Origin: Peptostreptococcaceae bacterium
GTDB taxonomy: Bacteria > Bacillota > Clostridia > Peptostreptococcales > Peptostreptococcaceae
Direction of reading: 5' to 3'
DNA: 6,490 nucleotides
Assembly (NCBI GenBank): GCA_029983575.1
Contig: JASBZE010000089.1
Location: 1 to 6,490 of the forward strand
Shown: piece after piece, positions 1 to 6,407 of the stretch
Layout: each line of letters starts with the position of its first letter
How positions within the stretch are numbered: the first letter of the stretch is position 1
Program-made: the position numbers and the translations under genes
Notes under the pieces: generated by a model
Databases searched by the model: none
What the model was told of the DNA's origin: nothing
What the model saw: only the letters and a program-made list of their open reading frames with translations

Positions 1-6
1 TTTTTA

Positions 7-474
7 CTAATGCTCCTTGCAAGACCAAGTCTCAACTTCTAGCTTAATAACAGCCATCCTATTGAGAAGTGCCTCATTGTATTCAAATTTCTTCCCTGAT
101 GTGAACTTATTCATAAGAACATCTAAACCATGGATTTTTCCCTTCGCATCTTCAATTAGCTCAATTTTTCCAAACCCCATTAGAGATTGGTATTTATACG
201 AAAAATCACACGCCTTCTTTCCTGTTACCAACTCGTGTTTGAGGTCAATCTCAAAACTAGCCTTTGAGTTTTTCTTTATGAGGTCAATTTTCCTACCCTC
301 ACCAGCTCCATGAAAATAAAAGACGATCTTCTCTCCATCAAGCTCGTATCCGTAATTCATCGGAACAATATAGGCCTCGTCACCATCGACAAATCCCAGT
401 CTACAAACTTCGGAAGCCTCTAAAATTTCAACCACTTTTGAAAAGTCCACTATTTCTCTATCTTTTCTTCTCAT
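7..474 (-). CDS. NimA-like / pyridoxamine 5'-phosphate oxidase-family flavoprotein
   Basis: A complete 155-residue protein of the split-barrel FMN-binding (PNPOx-like) superfamily, closest in style to NimA-type 5-nitroimidazole reductases. What I see: a short N-terminal helix, then a core with VPMNYGYE (residues 37-44), VFYFHGAGEGRK (51-62, with His55 where NimA-like proteins carry their conserved His) and a later strand YQSLMGFGKIEL (95-106). The length is normal for the family. Members bind FMN or a related cofactor in the cytoplasm, usually as dimers. Many have no known substrate, and nitroimidazole resistance should not be assumed from the family alone. The ATG is preceded by an AGAGG-type ribosome site 7 nt upstream. 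It lies 31 bp downstream of proC on the same strand with no terminator between, so it is probably the second gene of a proC operon. It stops with TAG at 7-9, and its terminator, if any, is outside the window. Family assignment is confident; the specific reaction is unknown. Confidence 0.85.
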   Translation of the reverse strand: MRRKDREIVDFSKVVEILEASEVCRLGFVDGDEAYIVPMNYGYELDGEKIVFYFHGAGEGRKIDLIKKNSKASFEIDLKHELVTGKKACDFSYKYQSLMGFGKIELIEDAKGKIHGLDVLMNKFTSGKKFEYNEALLNRMAVIKLEVETWSCKEH

Positions 475-505
475 AAACTACCTCTTTTTCAATAACTTAA
501 AATAA

Positions 506-1282
506 TTAGCCCTCAATGGCATCTATAGCAGATATGACCGCACCTGAAAATCCAGCCCTCTCTAATTCACAAACTCCTCTAATCGTAGTTCCTCCTGGCG
601 AACAAACGGAATCCTTAATCTCAGCTGGATGTTTTTTAGATTCTAAGTATAAGCCACCACTACCCTCAACCATTTTAGCGGCTAAGTTGTAACTCTGTTC
701 CCTGGTGAGTCCGTATTTTACTCCCGCATCACCTAATGCTTCTATAAACATAGATGCAAATGCAGGTCCGCAACCAGCAATTGTACCCGCTATTGGAACT
801 TTTTTTGTATCTACAAATTCTAGTAATGCTATCTGTCCAAATATATTTTTAAATTCCTCAAGCTGTTCTTCACTGAGTGAGTGCTTATTTTCGCATACCA
901 TAACTCCTTTTCCAGTAGATATAGGAATATTTGGAATTGTAGATATATGATGGGCGCCATTTTTTAGTACCTCTTCATATTCATCGTAAAATACTCCAGC
1001 GGCAATTGATACGATAATTTTTTCTTCCAAGTCGTTTTTTATATATCCCGCTACATCTTTAACTTGATCAGGCTTTACTCCTATTACAATTAAGTCTGAC
1101 TTATCAACGAGTTCATTTGATGACTTCGTTGGGTTTATACCGAGCTTTGCCGTATTTTTTTCCAATTTTTCGTAATTTCTAGCTGATGCATATATGTCTT
1201 TTGGGTCTACAACCTTGTTTTTTACTAGGCCCGTAGCAATTGCACTCGCCATATTTCCATATCCTAAAAATCCAATCCTCAT
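506..1282 (-). CDS. proC: Pyrroline-5-carboxylate reductase
   Basis: Cytoplasmic enzyme that reduces pyrroline-5-carboxylate to L-proline with NAD(P)H, the last step of proline synthesis from glutamate or ornithine. From the chosen start it has 258 residues, slightly shorter than the usual 260-280. Visible motifs are the N-terminal Rossmann loop GYGNMA (7-12), VKPDQ (69-73), SIAAGV (92-97), IPNIP (116-120, where many homologues have MPNTP), GTIAGCGPAF (166-175) and the C-terminal family signature around SPGGTTIRG (218-226). An in-frame ATG exists upstream at 1327. I reject it because the ATG at 1282 has GGAGGTG 5 nt upstream, the Rossmann fold starts right there, and a near-consensus promoter lies inside the extension. 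No proA or proB is adjacent, so the precursor could come from ornithine as well as glutamate. It leads a likely two-gene operon with the NimA-like gene. Confidence 0.96.
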   Translation of the reverse strand: MRIGFLGYGNMASAIATGLVKNKVVDPKDIYASARNYEKLEKNTAKLGINPTKSSNELVDKSDLIVIGVKPDQVKDVAGYIKNDLEEKIIVSIAAGVFYDEYEEVLKNGAHHISTIPNIPISTGKGVMVCENKHSLSEEQLEEFKNIFGQIALLEFVDTKKVPIAGTIAGCGPAFASMFIEALGDAGVKYGLTREQSYNLAAKMVEGSGGLYLESKKHPAEIKDSVCSPGGTTIRGVCELERAGFSGAVISAIDAIEG

Positions 1283-1304
1283 TATCACACCTCCGTTAAC
1301 TTCT

Positions 1305-1333
1305 ATTATAGTATTTTTTTCGCCCAATGTCTA
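1305..1333 (-). promoter_or_regulatory. Sigma-A-type promoter of proC
   Basis: On the minus strand, TAGACA (1328-1333, five of six matches to TTGACA) is followed after exactly 17 bp by a perfect TATAAT (1305-1310). Transcription would start near 1298, leaving a leader of about 16 nt that carries the GGAGGTG ribosome site. Its position between the two candidate start codons supports the downstream ATG at 1282. Seen in sequence; activity is inferred. Confidence 0.85.
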
Positions 1334-1471
1334 ACAAAGTTTTTTCATTTTTCTCAATAAATTCTTCATTAATGTGAATTTAAAAGCATTTAGTTATATA
1401 TCCGAATTTTAGTTGAGTGAATTTGTTTTGTAAAAAAAATGATAAATACTATCTAATTCGCCCCAAATAGA

Positions 1472-1500
1472 TTGATTTTAAGGCATTTATTTAGTAAAAT
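1472..1500 (+). promoter_or_regulatory. Sigma-A-type promoter of the permease gene
   Basis: TTGATT (1472-1477), a 17-bp spacer, then TAAAAT (1495-1500). The expected start of transcription is around 1507. A start codon at 1515 would then have only an 8-nt leader with no ribosome site, while the TTG at 1533 gets a normal leader. The AT-rich stretch upstream (roughly 1334-1470) separates this promoter from the divergent proC promoter. I saw no riboswitch or convincing operator in it. Confidence 0.75.
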
Positions 1501-1517
1501 AGATTAATACACTTATG

Positions 1518-1526
1518 AAGGGAGTG
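1518..1526 (+). promoter_or_regulatory. Ribosome binding site that places the permease start at TTG 1533
   Basis: AAGGGAGTG lies 6 nt before TTG at 1533-1535. The same bases are codons 2-4 if the ATG at 1515 is used, and nothing resembling a Shine-Dalgarno site precedes that ATG. The spacing matches that of the lipoprotein gene later in this window (AAGGGAG, then 6 nt, then ATG). Confidence 0.75.
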
Positions 1527-1532
1527 ATTATT

Positions 1533-2936
1533 TTGAATAATTCTAATAAGGATGTTCATCATGTTGAAGAGCTCACCACTGACAAGACGGAGTTTCGTCG
1601 TGAGATAGGCGTGTTCGGTGGTGTGAGCGTAATCGGTGGTATCATGATCGGTTCGGGAATATTTTACCTCGGTTCTTACGTTCTTCAAAGGGTTGGTATG
1701 AGCAGCGGTCTTGCCTTACTATGTTGGGTGATCGGTGGTATAATTACACTTTTTGGAGGTTTGTGTTATGCTGAACTAGGTTCGGCAATGCCAAAAGCTG
1801 GAGGTAGGGTTGTCTACTTAAATGAAGCCTACCACCCAATAGTCGGGTTTATGGCTGGTTTTACAGATTGGCTAGTAGGAGGTCCAGGTTCGATAGCAGC
1901 TATTTCAATAGCACTTATGACAGTTTTTAAATCATTTACATCTATTGGACCTATGGGGATAAAAGCTGGAGCGATAGTTTTGATAGTGGGTCTTACCGTA
2001 TACAATCTGATAGGCGTTAAGTCAGCTTCAATCCTACAGAGTTTGTCAATGGTAGCTAAGCTTATACCAATCGCTATCATAATGTTGGCAGCACTTTTTA
2101 CAGGTAGGTATTTTCCAGAATTTCAATATCAAGAGGCAGCTCAACATGCAGTATCAAACAATACAAATATCGTTAGTATGATGGCGCTTGCAATCGTCGC
2201 CTCCTTGTGGGCATATGAGGGTTGGACTAACCTAAACACAGTTGCAGAGGAGATCAAGCACCCAGAGAAAAATTTACCTCTTTCTTTAATAGTGGGTATC
2301 GGTGGTATCACGATACTTTACGCACTTTTTAACTTCTCAATAATGAGGGTAATCCCACACAAAGAGATGGTACATATGATAGAGAGCGGGAATATTTATC
2401 TAGGAACTGCAGTGGCTAAAAGACTTCTCGGAAGTGCCGGAGTTATAATAGTAAGCGTGGGTATGATTCTTGCGATGTTCGGATCTATAAACGGTCTAGT
2501 CCTAGCACAACCTAGGATGTACTACGCCATGGCTGAGGAAGGGCATTTCTTTAAATCATTTGCCAAACTTCATCCAGTTCACAAGGTTCCTCACGTGCCT
2601 ATAATTGTACAGGGAATATTTGCTTCTGTGTTGGTTTTGGTTAGAAGTCTAGATCAACTCACAAACATGGTCGTGGTAACAGGTATGCTGTTTAACGTTC
2701 TTGTTATCTTCTCAGTAATCGTGCTCAGAAAGAAATACCCAACTATCAATAGACCTTACAAGGTTTGGTTCTATCCGGTTTCAGTTGTGATAACGTCTTT
2801 TATATTCTTAGCGCTCGCTCTAAATGCCGCTATAGAAGATCCAATCACTGGAATAACAGGATTTATAGTTCCAATAGTAGGAGCTGTTGTATATAGTATA
2901 TTTGACAAAAAACTAAAGAAAGAAGGGGCTAGATAG
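1533..2936 (+). CDS. APC-superfamily amino acid permease (LAT-type)
   Basis: Integral membrane amino acid transporter, 467 residues from the TTG start (473 if the ATG at 1515 were used), with about 12 hydrophobic segments as usual for the family. A hydrophilic N-terminus of about 25 residues precedes the first segment, which carries the unwound substrate-binding motif GSGIF (40-44). Other family marks are YAELGSAMPKAGGRVVYL (79-96), the sixth-segment motif LWAYEGWTNLNTVAEE followed by HPEKNLP (225-249), PRMYYAMAEEG (327-337) and the RPYKVWFYP strip before the last two segments (407-415). The Gly-Arg-Val-Val-Tyr-Leu stretch and the YEGW block resemble the LAT group, which includes the Bacillus serine/threonine exchanger SteT. 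Substrate and mode (uptake or exchange) cannot be read from sequence. It is a single-gene unit with its own promoter and a strong terminator. Confidence 0.92.
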   Translation: MNNSNKDVHHVEELTTDKTEFRREIGVFGGVSVIGGIMIGSGIFYLGSYVLQRVGMSSGLALLCWVIGGIITLFGGLCYAELGSAMPKAGGRVVYLNEAYHPIVGFMAGFTDWLVGGPGSIAAISIALMTVFKSFTSIGPMGIKAGAIVLIVGLTVYNLIGVKSASILQSLSMVAKLIPIAIIMLAALFTGRYFPEFQYQEAAQHAVSNNTNIVSMMALAIVASLWAYEGWTNLNTVAEEIKHPEKNLPLSLIVGIGGITILYALFNFSIMRVIPHKEMVHMIESGNIYLGTAVAKRLLGSAGVIIVSVGMILAMFGSINGLVLAQPRMYYAMAEEGHFFKSFAKLHPVHKVPHVPIIVQGIFASVLVLVRSLDQLTNMVVVTGMLFNVLVIFSVIVLRKKYPTINRPYKVWFYPVSVVITSFIFLALALNAAIEDPITGITGFIVPIVGAVVYSIFDKKLKKEGAR

Positions 2937-2952
2937 CTCCGTTTTTACGAAG

Positions 2953-2999
2953 ATAAGTGCCTTCTATTTTTATTTATAAAATATTAGGCACTTATTTTT
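2953..2999 (+). terminator. Rho-independent terminator after the permease gene
   Basis: A perfect 10-bp stem, ATAAGTGCCT (2953-2962) with AGGCACTTAT (2986-2995), runs into a T-rich tail from 2995. The 23-nt loop can fold further through TATTTT (2965-2970) with AAAATA (2978-2983), making a long hairpin with a two-by-two internal mismatch. It lies 16 bp after the stop codon and should separate the permease from the amidohydrolase transcript. Confidence 0.88.
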
Positions 3000-3000
3000 A

Positions 3001-3027
3001 TTTACCCTTTCTAATTATTATTATATT
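3001..3027 (+). promoter_or_regulatory. Possible weak promoter of the amidohydrolase gene
   Basis: TATATT (3022-3027) is a fair -10 box. The best upstream hexamer, TTTACC (3001-3006), is four of six to consensus with a short 15-bp spacer. Because a terminator precedes the gene, a promoter is expected in the 63 bp between them, but the match is weak. The gene's ribosome site is strong (AAGGAGG at 3051-3057, 5 nt before the ATG). Confidence 0.35.
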
Positions 3028-3062
3028 AGCAAGGGATAAATTCGGTTAGTAAGGAGGAAATT

Positions 3063-4715
3063 ATGAAAAAGCTACTCTACAACGGAAAAATCTATATAGA
3101 CAGAGGTGATTTTGCCAAGGCTATATTAATAGATGGAGATAAAATTTCAAAGGTTTTTAGGGATTATTCATATGAAAACTACATAAATAACGATGATAAT
3201 AAAATAGAAAAAATCGACGAGTGTCTGGACTTAAAGGGAAAAGTAGTATTACCCGGACTAAATGACTCACACTGCCACATAATGCAGACTGCTGAAACCA
3301 GAAGGCAGGTAAATATCGAGGGTGTTCGTTCTATAGAAGAGCTTATTGATAGGTGCAAAAAATTCTTAAAGGATCATCCGGAAAGATGCAAAAACGGCAT
3401 TCACGCCATAGGATGGAATCAAGACTATTTTGACGACCCTTCAAGGCTTCCAAATAAATACGACCTAGATAAGATTTCAACCGATATCCCTATCGTTTTA
3501 GAGAGGGTCTGCGGTCATATAGTTTCTTCTAACTCAAAGGTTATAGAGATTTTAGGTTTGACCGAGGACTCTCCTCAATATCCAGGCGGAGAGTTTAGAA
3601 AAGGCGAAGATAATAATCCAAATGGAGTTTATATAGGTAACGCTTGTAATTACGCCAAAGACACCATCCCCGACTTCACAATGGACGAAAGAAGGGAAAT
3701 GATGATAGAAACTCTAAACTATGCTGCTAGTTGCGGGGTTACTTCTGTTCAGTCAAACGACGTCGGCACTACTTTTATGGATGGTCCAAAGGCATTTTCT
3801 TTAATTAGGGATATATATTCTAAAAAAGAAGCTCCTATAAGATATAGGCATCAAGTTTGTTTTAATGATATAGAAAAGTTCAAAGAGTATCTAGAAAAAG
3901 CCGAATACCATGATTATAAATCTGGTAAATATGAGAGTGATATGCTTACACTTGGCCCCCTCAAGCTTTTTAGGGATGGTAGCCTGGGAGCTAGGACTGC
4001 CTTAATGAGGGATGGCTACTTGATGGACAGAGATAATCATGGAGAAGAATGGATAAGTGAAGACGAAATGATGAAATACTGTAAACTGGCTAAGGAGCAT
4101 GAACTTCAGGTCATCGCCCACGTTATAGGTGACGGAGCTATTGAGGGCGCTTTAAACTGCTTTGAATCAGCTTTTATAGACGGAAAAAACAAATTACGTC
4201 ACTGTGTCGTACACTGCCAGATAACAGATGATGAGTTGGTGGATAGAATAGCTAGAAATGATATCTGTGTGATGGCACAGCCGATATTTCTTGATTATGA
4301 TATGATGATTGTAGAGGATCTAGTCGGAAAAAAACTCTCATCTACATCATATGCCTTTGGAACTCTTATGAGAAAAGGCGCCCACGTATCTTATGGAACT
4401 GACTCTCCAGTGGAAGATTTAAATCCATTTCCTAATCTATATATGGCAATAACCAGAAAAAATAAAGGAGGAAAGCCTGAAGGAGGTTTCTATCCCGATG
4501 AATGTGTTGATGTATATGAAGCAATAGACGCATATACAAAAGAAAGTGCCTACGTAGAATTTGCAGAAGATACAAAGGGAAGGATCTATGAGGGGTATCT
4601 CGCCGACCTCATTGTGTTAGAAGAAGATATTTTTGAGATAGACCCTATGGAAATTAAGGATTTAAGCCCGCTTTTGACAATGGTCGGAGGTAAGGTAGTA
4701 TACAGAAAATCTTAA
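3063..4715 (+). CDS. YtcJ-like metal-dependent amidohydrolase
   Basis: A 550-residue cytoplasmic hydrolase of the amidohydrolase superfamily, Amidohydro_3 / YtcJ-like group, of normal length. The N- and C-terminal parts form the small beta-sandwich (start KLLYNGKIY; end MVGGKVVY) around the TIM barrel. Visible metal-site motifs are PGLNDSHCH (64-72, ligands His70 and His72), KLFRDGSLGART (301-312), AHVIGDGAI (352-360, His353), LRHCVVHCQ (378-386) and SYGTDSPVEDLNPF (443-456, with the catalytic-type Asp447). RIYEGYLADLIVLEED (507-522) is the usual segment that returns the chain to the sandwich. Characterised relatives split C-N bonds, for example in N-substituted formamides, but most members have no assigned substrate and none can be assigned here. 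No signal peptide is seen. A terminator separates it from the upstream permease, so a shared pathway is possible but not shown. I found no clear terminator in the 191 bp after its stop. Confidence 0.9.
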   Translation: MKKLLYNGKIYIDRGDFAKAILIDGDKISKVFRDYSYENYINNDDNKIEKIDECLDLKGKVVLPGLNDSHCHIMQTAETRRQVNIEGVRSIEELIDRCKKFLKDHPERCKNGIHAIGWNQDYFDDPSRLPNKYDLDKISTDIPIVLERVCGHIVSSNSKVIEILGLTEDSPQYPGGEFRKGEDNNPNGVYIGNACNYAKDTIPDFTMDERREMMIETLNYAASCGVTSVQSNDVGTTFMDGPKAFSLIRDIYSKKEAPIRYRHQVCFNDIEKFKEYLEKAEYHDYKSGKYESDMLTLGPLKLFRDGSLGARTALMRDGYLMDRDNHGEEWISEDEMMKYCKLAKEHELQVIAHVIGDGAIEGALNCFESAFIDGKNKLRHCVVHCQITDDELVDRIARNDICVMAQPIFLDYDMMIVEDLVGKKLSSTSYAFGTLMRKGAHVSYGTDSPVEDLNPFPNLYMAITRKNKGGKPEGGFYPDECVDVYEAIDAYTKESAYVEFAEDTKGRIYEGYLADLIVLEEDIFEIDPMEIKDLSPLLTMVGGKVVYRKS

Positions 4716-4816
4716 GAAATTTACTAACATAAAGCTTTATAATATCCTAGACTTATTGAGTTTTTGCGATTCTAACAATAGAAATTCTTAAGAAAATCTA
4801 ACATTTTTAAAATTGT

Positions 4817-4841
4817 GTTTAGTATATTTTTTTAAAGGTAT
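4817..4841 (+). promoter_or_regulatory. Sigma-B-like promoter upstream of the GlsB-type gene
   Basis: GTTTAG (4817-4822), a 13-bp spacer, then AGGTAT (4836-4841). This is five of six at each box to the Bacillus-type general stress sigma-B consensus GTTTAA-N12-14-GGGTAT. The expected start near 4848 gives a leader of about 60 nt, in which ACCTA (4862-4866) and TAGGT (4872-4876) can form a small 5-bp hairpin. A sigma-A reading is poorer (TATAAA at 4839-4844 with a short-spaced TTTAGT). Whether the organism has sigma-B cannot be seen here. Confidence 0.5.
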
Positions 4842-4892
4842 AAAAATAATGTAAACAAAATACCTAAGAAGTAGGTTAAATATTTTACCAAT

Positions 4893-4900
4893 AAGGGGGG
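4893..4900 (+). promoter_or_regulatory. G-rich ribosome binding site of the GlsB-type gene
   Basis: AAGGGGGG stands 6 nt before the ATG at 4907. The run of six G replaces the usual AGGAGG, so one pairing with the 16S rRNA tail would be a G-U wobble. It is the only strong ribosome site before this start. Confidence 0.7.
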
Positions 4901-4906
4901 TATATC

Positions 4907-5164
4907 ATGATTGGTTGGATTATTTTTGGAGCAATAGTAGGTTGGATAGCAAGTATTATAATGAAGAAAAATGCACAAATGGGTGCACTAGCTAACATTA
5001 TAGTAGGTATCGTAGGTTCAATGATTGGTGGTTGGATAGGAAGCACATTCCTACACATGCCTGGAGGAGTTACCAAATTTACACTCGGAGGAACAATCCT
5101 GGGTATAGTAGGTGCTTGTATCTTACTAGCAATAGTTAACGCAATCACTGGCAGAAAAGCTTAA
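4907..5164 (+). CDS. GlsB/YeaQ/YmgE-family small membrane protein (transglycosylase-associated family)
   Basis: An 85-residue, Gly- and Ile-rich inner-membrane protein with three hydrophobic segments (about residues 2-19, 27-48 and 58-80). The first opens with IGWIIFGAIVGWIAS, which is typical of the family. The second carries the GxxG-rich run IVGIVGSMIGGWIGS, and the last is GTILGIVGACILLAIVNAI, with a short basic tail ending in GRKA. Length and layout match the family, often labelled transglycosylase-associated although that activity is not established. Homologues in several bacteria are linked to stress responses, and from memory Bacillus relatives belong to the sigma-B regulon. That fits the sigma-B-like promoter upstream. 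It is a single-gene unit closed by a strong terminator. Family is confident; molecular function is unknown. Confidence 0.92.
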   Translation: MIGWIIFGAIVGWIASIIMKKNAQMGALANIIVGIVGSMIGGWIGSTFLHMPGGVTKFTLGGTILGIVGACILLAIVNAITGRKA

Positions 5165-5175
5165 TGGACTAAAAT

Positions 5176-5220
5176 ATCGTCTGCGTCTGCAATAATTGCA
5201 GCGTGGACGATTTTTTATTT
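5176..5220 (+). terminator. Rho-independent terminator after the GlsB-type gene
   Basis: A long hairpin starts 11 bp after the stop codon. ATCGTC (5176-5181) pairs with GACGAT (5206-5211), followed inward by two G-U pairs, C-G and G-C pairs, one more G-U pair, a single bulged C (5187), and TGCAA (5188-5192) pairing with TTGCA (5196-5200) around a 3-nt loop. It runs into six T and then ATTT. An A-tract before the left arm (5171-5174) could extend the stem with the T-tract. Confidence 0.92.
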
Positions 5221-5240
5221 AGATGTTTTTAGGTGGTTTT

Positions 5241-5268
5241 TTGCATTTATACAAACGATACCTAATAA
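5241..5268 (+). promoter_or_regulatory. Possible weak promoter of the lipoprotein gene
   Basis: TTGCAT (5241-5246), 16 bp, then TAATAA (5263-5268). The -35 box is reasonable and the -10 box poor. A promoter is expected because a strong terminator lies just upstream, but no better sigma-A or sigma-B-like pair stands out in 5221-5290. Confidence 0.3.
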
Positions 5269-5304
5269 ACATTAATCCATAAATATATTAGAAGGGAGTT
5301 ACTT

Positions 5305-6405
5305 ATGAAAAAAATATTATTACCAGCTGTTCTAATAGCAGCTCTACTCTTTACGGGGTGTAAGAAAAACGATGTAGATGGAGATCATGACAGAGACAAA
5401 GACGACAGAAACGAAAGAGAAGCAAGAGATGAAAGCATAATTTATGTGATCGGACAGGATTCTGAAAAGGATAGTTCTAAGATACAGATCCTCGATTCAG
5501 CTTATAAGAAAAAAGAAGAGGTTGACCTAGGTAAAACTGTAGTAGATAATATGGGGATAAAATTTCTAACAGATGACGATAAATTTTATATCCCAACCAC
5601 AGATGCTAAGTCTAATAAGAGTTCAATCACAGTTTATGATACTAAAACAAAACAAACAACAGATATTGACACAAAATCTCCTGTTAAAGCCATGGATATA
5701 GACGATGATAAATTATTATACTCAGATTTAGAGTCTTCAAACTTTACCGTATATGATCTAAAGCAAAATAAAGAGGTTAGCTCAACGTCTCTAGGTGCTA
5801 AAAACAATGGTACTTCACCTTACTTAGATTATATAACAACAGATGACGATGTGATTTATGCGCATAAAAACGGTGGTGACCTACAATCTTCAGAGCTAGT
5901 ATACAGTGGAAAAAATAGTTTTGATTTGAATAATAAAATAAAAGACGTAGATATATTAGGGGATAAGGCTAAGGGACTTGAAAATAGCGACATCACTCTA
6001 AATGACGTGTATACTGAAAACTCTAACCTATACCTCATTTACAATGTAAAGAAATCTAATAATTATTCTACTATTTTAGCTGTGTACGACATTAGGGCTA
6101 AAAAACCAGTGGCTACAACCGAAATTGGTCAGTCAACTATAGACTCATTAGAGGAAAATGGAAATATAATACTATTTACAGCAAAAGACTATAACTCAAA
6201 TGCTGAGGTTCAAACATATTCAACTACGGCTAATAAGGTTGTAAAAACAGAAAAATTAAACCATCCTATAAATTCTATAGCTTCAGAAGATGACTATTTC
6301 TATATCGGAGGAAAAGGAAAAATATATAAATATGGCGAAGATATGAAAAAAGTAGACGAAGGAAAGGTAGACTTAAAACATATTATAGGAATAGTTGTAG
6401 AATAA
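5305..6405 (+). CDS. Predicted lipoprotein with about seven beta-propeller-like repeats
   Basis: A 366-residue protein with a lipoprotein signal peptide: MKK, a hydrophobic stretch, then FTGC with the likely lipidated Cys19, the only cysteine. Residues 20-44 are a very charged linker (18 of 25 are Lys, Arg, Asp or Glu), probably spanning from membrane to domain. The rest is made of degenerate repeats of about 35-45 residues, each with a Asp/Glu/Asn turn, a hydrophobic strand and a second strand often ending in VYD: DDDKFYI (91-), DDDKLLY (133-), DDDVIYA (180-), ENSNLYLIY (228-), ENGNIILF (273-) and EDDYFYI (318-), plus a less clear first one near 45-75. With ITVYD, FTVYD and AVYD this suggests a seven-bladed propeller of the WD40/YVTN/TolB-like sort. 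No tryptophan is present. Function is unrecognised; binding of a protein or cell-surface ligand outside the membrane is only inference. AAGGGAG precedes the ATG by 6 nt. It is a single-gene unit. Confidence 0.8.
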   Translation: MKKILLPAVLIAALLFTGCKKNDVDGDHDRDKDDRNEREARDESIIYVIGQDSEKDSSKIQILDSAYKKKEEVDLGKTVVDNMGIKFLTDDDKFYIPTTDAKSNKSSITVYDTKTKQTTDIDTKSPVKAMDIDDDKLLYSDLESSNFTVYDLKQNKEVSSTSLGAKNNGTSPYLDYITTDDDVIYAHKNGGDLQSSELVYSGKNSFDLNNKIKDVDILGDKAKGLENSDITLNDVYTENSNLYLIYNVKKSNNYSTILAVYDIRAKKPVATTEIGQSTIDSLEENGNIILFTAKDYNSNAEVQTYSTTANKVVKTEKLNHPINSIASEDDYFYIGGKGKIYKYGEDMKKVDEGKVDLKHIIGIVVE

Positions 6406-6407
6406 AC

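Noticed and set aside
1404..1424. AATTTT...GTGAATT stretch resembling a CodY box in the proC-permease gap
   Set aside because: Only the left half agrees with AATTTTCWGAAAATT; the centre and right half do not.
1334..1470. Possible riboswitch or T-box leader for the permease
   Set aside because: The predicted promoter is at 1472-1500, so this DNA lies upstream of the transcript, and no T-box or antiterminator-like fold is seen.
1491..1688. 65-codon open frame on the minus strand across the permease promoter and start
   Set aside because: It overlaps the permease coding region and its promoter, shows no ribosome site or domain, and its composition reads like the antisense of a real gene.
4738..4743. 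Perfect TATAAT, next to the 12-bp palindrome ATAAAGCTTTAT at 4729-4740
   Set aside because: No acceptable -35 hexamer at 15-19 bp and no extended -10 TG; such strings are common in AT-rich intergenic DNA.
4898..4903. Second GGGTAT hexamer like a sigma-B -10 box
   Set aside because: It is part of the ribosome site and lies too close to the start codon; no matching -35 box is found 12-14 bp upstream.
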